Source: Chloroflexota bacterium
GTDB lineage: Bacteria > Chloroflexota > Anaerolineae > B4-G1
Assembly: GCA_011046405.1 (NCBI GenBank)
Contig: DSAR01000286.1
Location: forward strand, 1-20,717
DNA length: 20,717 bases
Direction of reading: 5' to 3'
The position numbers and the translations under genes were made by a program. Position 1 is the first letter of the stretch. Each line of letters starts with the position of its first letter. Below are positions 14,032 to 20,717 of this stretch, one piece after another. The notes under the pieces are model-generated. The model was not told where the DNA came from. It did no database searches and was given only the letters and a program-made list of their open reading frames with translations.

Positions 14032-15508
14032 CTTTCTCCTCCTGCTCCGTGTGCCAATACAGGTTGATCAATTGCTTGATATCGTCTCTGCCCAAGGGGG
14101 GTGGGTGTGATTCCCAGACGCCGGCGCACGCCGCGACTAGCCCTCGGGCGATTCGCAGGGCGTGGATCGGGGCAGCGAGTTTGCTTTCCATCGCTTGGCA
14201 TCTCTGCGCGCCTTCGACGATCTGCTCGATGAATGTGGGCTTGGCCTCGCGTCGCAGGTACTCGTCGGGAATCTGTTGGGCCCAATTATCGTCACCGCCC
14301 ACGGGTTCACCTTCCATCCACCCCAGCAGGCGGAGGTACAACATCTCGCGCAGGTCTCTATCTTCCCAGGCGGGCAAACGATACACGTTCACCCGTCCCT
14401 CCCGGACAGCAGCCATATCCTTCACCAATTTCTGATAAGTGGACGTGATAAAGAGTTTGAATTGCAATAAGTTCAGATGTCGAATCTTATAGACATCCTG
14501 GAGCAGCCGACCGACCGCCTTGCTCGACAAATGCGCCGTCTCGTCGATCATCACCTGTACGCGCTCGTAGGGCCGGGCGTCGGAGATGCCGAAAAAATCC
14601 TGTCGAGGTGGAACAAAGGTGACCAGTTGAATCAGTTGATCCAAAACGTAATCGGGCGCCAGGTCGGCGCTGAAGGGTTCGCAAGCAGGCTTCTCCTGCA
14701 ACCACGTCATCAACTCAAATTCACCGGGAAGGTCCGGACGCCAGGGTTGGCTGTGTTGGTAATGCCAGCGCAGTCGCTCCATCCACGACCGGTCCCGGCG
14801 TAGGTGAGGCAGAAATTTATCTCGTCGGGCTGGGTCCATCAGGAAATTTTCCCAGTACGCGTTGAAGACGTAGCGTGTAAGAATCTCCGGTGTTAATAGG
14901 CTGATCTTGCCATTCGTCAGCGCCTGTTACGGCACCGAGACGAGCACCCGGGTCATGGGCCACCCCACCATCAGGGTACGAGAGCGCAATCGCCGCATTA
15001 GTTTTTCAAAGAGCGTTGTCTTGCCACTGCCAGTTTGCCCCAGGATGACCAGCGTGCCCGGTTGGTTGACCTCCCGCTCGACTGTCTCCCGAACGACGTA
15101 CATCTCCTGTAACTGCTCAGACATCCTCGCCATTTGTCTACTTGCGGATCGAGCCTTTATCTTTTGTTCCAATTCGGTAATTTTACTTTGGCAACGCCGT
15201 TTTTCCTTGACGAGTTGGAGTGGGATGTTAACCTCTTCCACATATTCCGCTTGACGCTCGGCAATGATCAGCAAGTTCTCACGAGCCTCTTCAAGCTGAC
15301 GTCGCCACGAACGAAATTCCACGTCAGATACAGAAGATGTTGTGACAACCTGAGTAGTTGCTGCCTCCTTTAGTTTTTCCACCGGCATATCGACGGCGAA
15401 GGGATCGACGAAAGGTCCCCCGACGTCTCGGTGAAGAAGGTGGCGAGCGACGAATACGTAATAGGCGTAGTTCGGCAGGCAATATCGTATATCGTGGCAG
15501 ATCGTCAT
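14003..15508 (-). pseudogene. Coiled-coil P-loop ATPase interrupted by one in-frame stop
   Basis: The reading frame from ATG 15508 to the stop at 14003 is continuous over 502 codons except for a single TAA at 14929-14927 (codon 194). The first part has a coiled coil (about 63-145) and a complete Walker A, GQTGSGKT (157-164), and breaks off after TRVLVSVP. The second part continues without a shift (QALTNGKISLLTPEILTRYV...) and has Walker B-like VQVMIDE (317-323) and a sensor-like strand KLFITSTYQ. Each half therefore lacks an essential ATPase element. ATG 14839 could restart translation, but I see no convincing ribosome-binding site there. Options are a recent nonsense mutation, a sequencing error or programmed readthrough. 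It is the first gene of the three-NTPase operon and ends inside the 387-aa gene. The N-terminal part is visibly AT-richer than the operon's neighbours. Confidence 0.8.
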
Positions 15509-15550
15509 TTGACAGCTATTCCCATCTCAGTGTGAGTAGCGTATCGCAGA

Positions 15551-15641
15551 CTTCCGAAGTCTAGAAAACGGTCTTGGGGCGTAAAAAACTGAACTTTTGC
15601 AAAGATTCAACGATGAAATGGATCGTTATAGACTTCGGAAG
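15551..15641. repeat. 91-base element bounded by 13-bp inverted repeats
   Basis: CTTCCGAAGTCTA (15551-15563) and TAGACTTCGGAAG (15629-15641) are exact complements enclosing 65 AT-rich bases without a coding frame. It lies just upstream of the ATPase operon start, so its left arm is within the likely leader or promoter region. It has the shape of a small palindromic or MITE-like element; I cannot see flanking target duplications clearly. Confidence 0.65.
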
Positions 15642-16008
15642 CCTAAAACATACTATTGTCAACTGAATAGAAAGCGTATTCTACACGTCGATGTAACAAA
15701 AGCGCAGGGCCTCAACCAGACCCCCACTCTCCATCGCAGCAAGGGACTGGCCTGAGCAGTTACACGGTTAAATTACTTTGAGAGCAATCATAGCGTACCA
15801 AATCATCGTCTTGATGTGAATACCTTTTTCGTGACATCGCTGGGACAAAAATGTGACGGATTGTCCTCCGACGATCTCGCGGTGTTTCGAAGACATTCAA
15901 GATATTGGCTCTGTTTATGGAGATGATACGTATTGTCGTTGATTGGTTGTGAGCGGAGCGATCATGGGTTCTCTGTTTCGTTTTTTCCCTCGCTTGCCGA
16001 GCTTTTCT
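15642..16008. other. AT-rich intergenic stretch, nothing recognised
   Basis: This is the gap between the divergent ATPase operon and priA. No tRNA cloverleaf, terminator hairpin or convincing gene is seen. A basic 89-codon frame on the minus strand (15760-16029) starts at TTG, lacks a ribosome-binding site and has no recognisable domain, so it is not called. Composition is clearly lower in GC than in the flanking genes. Confidence 0.5.
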
Positions 16009-16030
16009 AACAGCCACTTTTTGGTACAAT
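16003..16030 (+). promoter_or_regulatory. Probable priA promoter with extended -10
   Basis: TGGTACAAT ending at 16030 fits an extended -10 (TGnTACAAT). A poor -35-like TTTTCT lies 16 bases upstream, which is tolerable with an extended -10. It is about 90 bases before the priA ATG and is the only promoter-like sequence I found in the gap on this strand. Confidence 0.4.
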
Positions 16031-16119
16031 ACCTAACCTGAACGAACCAGAGCCAAAAAGGAAGTATTGACCGCAAATTATTGCTCGCTGTACAAGGATT
16101 CTATTGGTTAGGCCTTACT

Positions 16120-18726
16120 ATGTCCCAATTGACATTTGCCGAAATCGTCGTCTTCTCACCCATCGACGGTCAGGCCGATTCCACCTTTACCTATCACCTT
16201 CCGCCGGTGACTGAAGATCGCACACTGGCGCGCACCCTGGCGCCCGGGCACCTGGTTATCGTGCCCTTTGGCCCGCGACGGCTGTACGGCATCGTCGTGG
16301 CCCGGACTGACGCCCCGCCCCCGGAGGTCGAGACCCGCCCGGTCGAATCTCTCGTCGACGCCGAGCCGGTCCTCACATCCTGCCAGATCGCGCTGGCCCG
16401 CTGGATGAGCCGCGAATACCTGACGCCCCTGTGGCGATGCTTCTTGCTGATGCTGCCGCCGGGGTTGGTCGGTCACGCGGACGTGCAGGTGGAACTGGCC
16501 GGTGAGGCCGATCCCAGGGACATCTATACCGAGGCCCAGGAGCAACTGGTGACCGTGCTGGACGCGAAGGGCCAACTGCTGGGCCGCCAGTTGGATCGTC
16601 TGCTCCCCCGCCAGCATTGGCGCCGGGCAGCCTCGCAACTGGACCGCCGGGGTATCGTCGTCAAATCGCATCTCCTCACGCCTCCACGCGCCCGTCCCAA
16701 GCAGGTGCAAACGGCCCGGCTCGCGCTCACCGATGACGACCCCTCGCTGATGGAGGCCGCGTTGGAGGGCCTGCGCAGCGAGGTCTATCCCCACATCATC
16801 CAGTTTCTGCGCGAGGAAGGCGGGCCGGTGGACGTCAGTTGGATCTATGCCGAGACCGGTTGCCAGCGCTATCACCTGAACAAACTGGAGGAGCGTGGCG
16901 TGCTCGCCTTCGACACCGAGGAAGTGTGGCGCGATCCCCTGGCCGACGAGACCTTCGTCCCCGACACCCCGCCTCCCCTGACTTCTGACCAGCAGGCGGT
17001 CTGGGAGACGGTCCAGGCCCACATCGCCCGGCCCGGCTCGCCGACTGATCCCGCGCCGGTCATCCTCCTCCAGGGGGTTACCGGCTCTGGCAAGACAGAG
17101 ATCTATCTGCGCGCCGTGGCCGAGGTGATCGAACGGGGACAGCAGGCCATCGTGCTCGTACCCGAAATCAGTCTCACCCCCCAGACGGTCCACCGATTCG
17201 GCGCCCGCTTTGGCGCTCGCTCTGGCGGCCGCCCAACTGGCCGCGTCGCCGTCCTCCACAGCGGCCTGAGCGACGGGGAGCGGTACGATACCTGGCGCTG
17301 TGCCCGGTTGGGCCAGATCGACGTCGTCGTCGGCCCCCGTTCGGCGCTGTTTATCCCACTGCCTGACCTGGGCTTGATCGTCCTGGATGAGGAACACGAC
17401 GACAGCTACAAGCAGAGCGCGCCCGCTCCCCGCTACCACGCCCGCGACGCGGCGCGCCAATTGGCCCATCTGACGGGCGCCTCTCTGATCCTGGGATCGG
17501 CTACCCCCAGCCTGGAGACCTATCACCGGGCGGCCCTGGGCCAGATCACCCACCTGGAAATGCCCCGGCGCATTATGGGCCACGCTCGCCGCCTCGCAGA
17601 GCTTCAGGCCCGTTACCAGCCCCAACCCCAGGCCCAACCCCAGGAGTCCATCACCTATCGCGCGCTGCCTGGCGAGGCGAGCGATGGCCGTTACGCCCCG
17701 CTTCCCCCGGTGCAGATCGTCGACCTGCGGGCCGAACTGCGAGCCGGCAATCGCTCGATCTTCAGCCGCGCGCTTCAGAAGGCTATCGACGAGACGCTGG
17801 AACGAGGGGAACAGGCCATCCTGTTCCTCAACCGCCGGGGGACGGCGACCTTCGTCCTGTGCCGCGATTGCGGCTACGTTCCCCAGTGCCCGGCGTGTGA
17901 CGTGCCATTGACCTATCACGGCCCTGGTGCCGAACTGGTCTGCCATCATTGCAACCATCGCCAGCGGGAACCGGCGCGCTGCCCCGAATGCGGGGGCCGG
18001 CGCATCCGCTATTTTGGGCTGGGGACCGAGCGGGTGGAAAAGGCTGTGCACCAGCGCTGGTCGGGCATCCGCACGCTGCGTTGGGATAGCGATACCGCTC
18101 GCAACCACGCCGCTCACGCCACGATCATGCACCTCTTCAGCGCCGGGCTGGCCCAGATCCTGGTCGGGACTCAGATGATCGCCAAGGGGCTCGATCTGCC
18201 GCTGGTGACCACCGTCGGCGTCATCTCGGCCGACACCGCCCTCAACCTGCCAGATTTTCGCGCCGCCGAGCGGACCTTCCAACTGCTGGCCCAGGTGGCA
18301 GGGCGGGCCGGGCGAAGCATCCTGGGGGGGCGCGTCATCGTCCAGACCTACCACCCGGAGCATTATGCCATCACCTCGGCCGCTGCCCACGATTACGAGC
18401 GCTTCGCCGCCCGGGAACTCGCCTTCCGCCGCGAGCACGGGTATCCCCCCTACCGGCGCCTGGTGAAACTGGTCTACGCCGACGAGCAGCTCTCGCGCGC
18501 CCGCGACCAGGCCCAGGCGCTGGCCCAGACGATCCGGCAGGAGATGGCCCGGCGCGGGCTCGACGAGGATGACCTGATCGGCCCCGTGCCCCCATTTTTC
18601 GACCGCTTGCGGGGCCGCTATCGCTGGCAGATCCTCTTGCGCGTCGCTGATCCCGCCGACCTGCTGCGAGAGGTCGTGATTCCGCCGGGTTGGCGGGTGG
18701 ACGTGGATCCGAGCGATGTCCTGTAG
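16120..18726 (+). CDS. priA: Primosomal protein N' (replication restart helicase PriA)
   Basis: PriA binds stalled or repaired replication forks, unwinds DNA 3' to 5' and reloads the replicative helicase. From ATG 16120 the protein has 868 residues and begins MSQLTFAEIVVFSPIDGQAD, the usual 3'-DNA-binding-domain start; a TTG at 16081 would add 13 unconserved residues. Walker A is GVTGSGKT (Lys325), the helicase motif II is DEEH (423-426), and FLNRRGTATFVLCRDCG precedes the zinc-binding domain. Its eight cysteines (581, 584, 590, 593, 608, 611, 621, 624) are all present. GTQMIAKGLDLP and AGRAGR belong to the C-terminal helicase lobe. A Pro/Gln-rich insert (YQPQPQAQPQES) occurs before the zinc domain. 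It overlaps the next gene by 11 bases. Confidence 0.96.
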   Translation: MSQLTFAEIVVFSPIDGQADSTFTYHLPPVTEDRTLARTLAPGHLVIVPFGPRRLYGIVVARTDAPPPEVETRPVESLVDAEPVLTSCQIALARWMSREYLTPLWRCFLLMLPPGLVGHADVQVELAGEADPRDIYTEAQEQLVTVLDAKGQLLGRQLDRLLPRQHWRRAASQLDRRGIVVKSHLLTPPRARPKQVQTARLALTDDDPSLMEAALEGLRSEVYPHIIQFLREEGGPVDVSWIYAETGCQRYHLNKLEERGVLAFDTEEVWRDPLADETFVPDTPPPLTSDQQAVWETVQAHIARPGSPTDPAPVILLQGVTGSGKTEIYLRAVAEVIERGQQAIVLVPEISLTPQTVHRFGARFGARSGGRPTGRVAVLHSGLSDGERYDTWRCARLGQIDVVVGPRSALFIPLPDLGLIVLDEEHDDSYKQSAPAPRYHARDAARQLAHLTGASLILGSATPSLETYHRAALGQITHLEMPRRIMGHARRLAELQARYQPQPQAQPQESITYRALPGEASDGRYAPLPPVQIVDLRAELRAGNRSIFSRALQKAIDETLERGEQAILFLNRRGTATFVLCRDCGYVPQCPACDVPLTYHGPGAELVCHHCNHRQREPARCPECGGRRIRYFGLGTERVEKAVHQRWSGIRTLRWDSDTARNHAAHATIMHLFSAGLAQILVGTQMIAKGLDLPLVTTVGVISADTALNLPDFRAAERTFQLLAQVAGRAGRSILGGRVIVQTYHPEHYAITSAAAHDYERFAARELAFRREHGYPPYRRLVKLVYADEQLSRARDQAQALAQTIRQEMARRGLDEDDLIGPVPPFFDRLRGRYRWQILLRVADPADLLREVVIPPGWRVDVDPSDVL

Positions 18727-19516
18727 GGTTGGTATCTGGAGAGCCGTCCTCACCGGCGGGCTCGTCTTCACGCTGGCCCTTTGCCTGCTCGCTTGTACTG
18801 GGAATGAGGACGCCTGGAAGCAGGAACTACCCCTGGAGACGTTGCGCGTTGGCATGGATGCCAGCATGCCCCCGTTCGAATACGTCGCCGCCGACGGTAG
18901 TCTGGCCGGGTTCGACGTGGATCTGGCCCGGGAATTGGGACGCCGCTTGGACGTCGACGTCCAGTTCGTGGCCAACCTGTCCTACGACGGGCTCTACGAC
19001 GCGCTGGCCGTCGGCCGGGTTGACGTCGTCATCTCCTCCCTGGTCGTCGATCCGGACCGCATGGACGATTTTGCCTACTCGGCCCACTACTTCGACGCCG
19101 GACAGGTGCTGGTGCTGCGTGAGGGGAACGCCGAGATCGAGGGGATCGGTGATCTGGACGCACACACGGTGGCGGTGGAATTTGGCGCGCCGGGGGATAT
19201 GGTCGCCCGTCGGTGGGCCAGGCGCCGGGCCAACCTGATTGTCGAGCCCTATCAAACGGCGGATGAAGCGCTTAGAGCGGTGGCGGATGGAACGGTCGAC
19301 GCGGCCGTGGTCGACCGGGTCTCGGCGCTGGCTGTCGTCGGCGCGGAAGCGCATCTCGTCATCGCCGATACGCCCGTCGCTGAGGAACTGTACGCCGTCG
19401 CCATGCGCCGGGAGGATAAACGCCTTCGGTGCGCCATCAACGCCACCCTGTCCGAAATGGAAGCAGACGGCGCCCTGACCGCCCTGGTCGACGAGTGGCT
19501 GAGGCCATTTGATTGA
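18716..19516 (+). CDS. Family 3 solute-binding lipoprotein (polar amino-acid ABC type)
   Basis: This is an extracellular binding protein of 266 residues, tethered by a lipid. The signal is AVLTGGLVFTLALCLLAC with the lipobox cysteine near residue 27. The mature part follows the SBP family 3 pattern: LRVGMDASMPPFEYVAADG, then GFDVDLARELGRRLDVDVQF, YDGLYDALAVGRVDVVISSL and FAYSAHYFDAGQVLVLREGN. A second lobe contains DLDAHTVAVEFGAPGD, DEALRAVADGTVDAAVVDR and a C-terminal LSEMEADGALTALVDEWL. Such proteins deliver amino acids to an ABC importer or serve as sensor domains. No permease or ATPase gene is next to it here. The ATG overlaps the priA end by 11 bases, suggesting cotranscription with an unrelated housekeeping gene. 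It converges on the ZIP transporter gene with a 13-base gap and no visible terminator. Confidence 0.9.
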   Translation: MSCRVGIWRAVLTGGLVFTLALCLLACTGNEDAWKQELPLETLRVGMDASMPPFEYVAADGSLAGFDVDLARELGRRLDVDVQFVANLSYDGLYDALAVGRVDVVISSLVVDPDRMDDFAYSAHYFDAGQVLVLREGNAEIEGIGDLDAHTVAVEFGAPGDMVARRWARRRANLIVEPYQTADEALRAVADGTVDAAVVDRVSALAVVGAEAHLVIADTPVAEELYAVAMRREDKRLRCAINATLSEMEADGALTALVDEWLRPFD

Positions 19517-19529
19517 CAGGCGTGATGGG

Positions 19530-20408
19530 TCATTGCATAAGCAGCAGGCTGAGCGCCATGACTGCCATGCCGGCGATCAACCCGTAGATGCTGTCGTGTC
19601 CCTTGCCGTAGGCGCGGCTGGTGGGCAACAGTTCGTCGACGCTGATGTAGACCATGATGCCGGCGATGCCGGCAAAGAGCACGCCCATGATCTGGGGTGG
19701 CACGACGCCGGAGGGGCCGCCGATCAGAAAGCGCAGTGCGACGTAAGCGACCAACGCGCCGATCGGTTCGGCCAGGCCGCTCAACAGCGAGTAGAAGAAT
19801 GCCTTGCGGCGATCACCGGTGGCGTAATAGATTGGCACGGAAACGCTGACCCCCTCGGGGATGTTGTGCAACGCGATGGCCACGGCAATCGCCACGCCGA
19901 CGCCGGGGTCTTGGAGAGCGGCCAGGAACGTCACCAGTCCCTCGGGGAAGTTGTGGATGCCGATCGCCAGCGCGGTGAATAAACCGGTGCGCATGAGGTC
20001 CCCCTCTTGGGTATCGGTAGATGGTGTGATGGACGTGTTGGGTTCCTGGGGCGACACTGGCGGCTCGTGGAGTTGCGCGGTCTCCTGGATCGAATGTACC
20101 TCGTGTGGATTCTGCATCGTGGGGATCAGGTTGTCGATCAAGCCGATAAAGACGATCCCGCCGAAAAAGGCTGCTGCGTTGATCCAATGACCGCCTGGAT
20201 CGCCATAGGCCGTGACCAGTTCCTCGACCCCTTTGAAGAATATTTCGACGAACGAGACGTAGAGCATCACACCGGCCGAAAAGCCGGTAGAGATCGAGAG
20301 AAAGCGGTAATTGGAGCGTTTAGCCAGGAATGCGATCACGCTGCCGACACCGGTCGCCAGGCCGGCGGCGAGTGTCAATCCCAGGGCGAGCCATACGTTA
20401 CCTGTCAT
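19530..20408 (-). CDS. zupT: ZIP family metal transporter (ZupT-like)
   Basis: ZIP proteins bring zinc and other divalent metals into the cytoplasm. The 292-residue product has about eight hydrophobic segments. The paired metal-site motifs HNFPEG (His152, Glu156) and HNIPEG (His181, Glu185) are the ZupT subfamily signature. Between the third and fourth helices there is a variable polar loop with several histidines (PHEVHSIQETAQLHEPP) of the kind that binds metal. Starts at ATG 20423, 20411 and 20408 are all in frame; GGGAG at 20421-20417 best fits 20408 (eight-base spacer) or 20411. Metal specificity cannot be decided from sequence; ZupT members are broad. It runs in the same direction as, and slightly overlaps, the DUF454 gene. 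No metal-responsive operator was recognised. Confidence 0.92.
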   Translation of the reverse strand: MTGNVWLALGLTLAAGLATGVGSVIAFLAKRSNYRFLSISTGFSAGVMLYVSFVEIFFKGVEELVTAYGDPGGHWINAAAFFGGIVFIGLIDNLIPTMQNPHEVHSIQETAQLHEPPVSPQEPNTSITPSTDTQEGDLMRTGLFTALAIGIHNFPEGLVTFLAALQDPGVGVAIAVAIALHNIPEGVSVSVPIYYATGDRRKAFFYSLLSGLAEPIGALVAYVALRFLIGGPSGVVPPQIMGVLFAGIAGIMVYISVDELLPTSRAYGKGHDSIYGLIAGMAVMALSLLLMQ

Positions 20409-20717
20409 CATCCCATCTCCCATTTTCGATTTTGCAGATTGAACCCTCAGACGTCTCCGATTCTGGCTCAGCGGTCTTGATCAACAACATAAAGGCCGTC
20501 TTGGCCAGCAGAATGGCCAACAATAACAGCCTGACCCACAGCCGGTCGACCGCGAACCAGGCGACGCTGCCGATCATTGGCCCAGGCGAGCAACAGCGAA
20601 TAGATCTTGACCTTGAGTGAGATCGCCTTGCGCTGCTGGAAACTGCGGATGTGGGGGCCAAAGCGGGGGTGATTGAGCAGCCAGCGGTGCAGGCGAGGCG
20701 AGCTCACCATATAGCAA
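20398..20717 (-). pseudogene. DUF454 (YbaN-like) inner-membrane protein, frameshifted and cut by the window edge
   Basis: Two frames together give one DUF454-type sequence. The upstream frame reads CYMVSSPRLHRWLLNHPRFG, then HIRSFQQRKAISLKVKIYSL and LLAWA. The downstream frame continues MIGSVAWFAVDRLWVRLLLL and ends EIENG-like at 20398 (tail SICKIENGRWDDDR). E. coli YbaN has CFARSSPRFHAWLL at the same place. Removing one A of the AA pair at 20577-20578 joins the frames as LLAWAMIGSVAWF, exactly the family layout, so a one-base insertion is the simplest reading. It may be a true mutation or an assembly error. The N-terminal hydrophobic part lies beyond the window, so ATG 20710 is not the start. 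The function of the family is unknown. Confidence 0.75.

Noticed and set aside
15760..16029. Basic 89-codon minus-strand frame upstream of priA
   Set aside because: TTG start, no ribosome-binding site, low-complexity Arg/Lys/Thr composition and no family resemblance.
16156..18975. 939-codon open frame on the minus strand opposite priA
   Set aside because: PriA motifs on the + strand are complete; the antisense frame has no domain logic and is the usual mirror of high-GC codon bias.

Overview
The window looks like a chromosomal segment of a high-GC Chloroflexota bacterium (Anaerolineae/Caldilineae-like). The placement is an inference. It rests on the panBECD-coaX-coaBC order, Thr/Pro-rich linkers in a TPR lipoprotein, abundant STAND-type NTPases with TPRs, and many short intergenic hairpin repeats. 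No 16S or other marker is present to confirm it.

Left part (1-6826, + strand). An operon for coenzyme A synthesis runs almost in reaction order: panB (3' end only), panE, panC, panD, coaX and coaBC. Together they cover ketoisovalerate plus aspartate to 4'-phosphopantetheine; only coaD and coaE are not in view. Most junctions overlap or nearly touch. Two blocks of CACGAA-rich repeats bracket coaBC. A P1-family (DmpA/NylC-like) N-terminal-nucleophile hydrolase follows, overlapping a TPR lipoprotein. After these comes a repeat cluster at 6839-6939 that can form alternative hairpins.

Middle (7135-9895). A pentapeptide-repeat protein (+) and a tiny two-helix membrane protein (-) converge on a shared 14-bp terminator hairpin. 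Next is a minus-strand two-gene operon: an unrecognised 65-aa protein with a very good Shine-Dalgarno, then a radical SAM/SPASM enzyme with a C-terminal PqqD-like peptide-recognition domain. This has the layout of a peptide-maturation (RiPP-type) locus. Its promoter is clear (TTGAAA-17-TAAAAT) and is overlapped by a pair of GTGACA-N3-TTGTGA elements in inverted orientation.

Right-centre (9896-15508, - strand). Three overlapping NTPase genes form an operon. The first is a coiled-coil P-loop ATPase interrupted by one in-frame TAA. The second is a 387-aa STAND-like ATPase. The third is a 991-aa STAND ATPase with a TPR array. No nuclease, TIR or protease effector is visible, so a role in signalling or conflict is only a hypothesis. 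The 600-base region upstream is AT-richer and carries a 13-bp inverted repeat.

Right end (16120-20717). priA (primosomal helicase) overlaps a family-3 solute-binding lipoprotein on the + strand. Converging on them are a ZIP-family metal transporter (zupT) and a DUF454 (YbaN-like) membrane protein. The DUF454 gene is broken by a one-base frameshift and runs off the window edge.

Best candidates for something undescribed are the radical SAM plus 65-aa peptide operon with its operator pair, and the three-NTPase operon with its nonsense codon.
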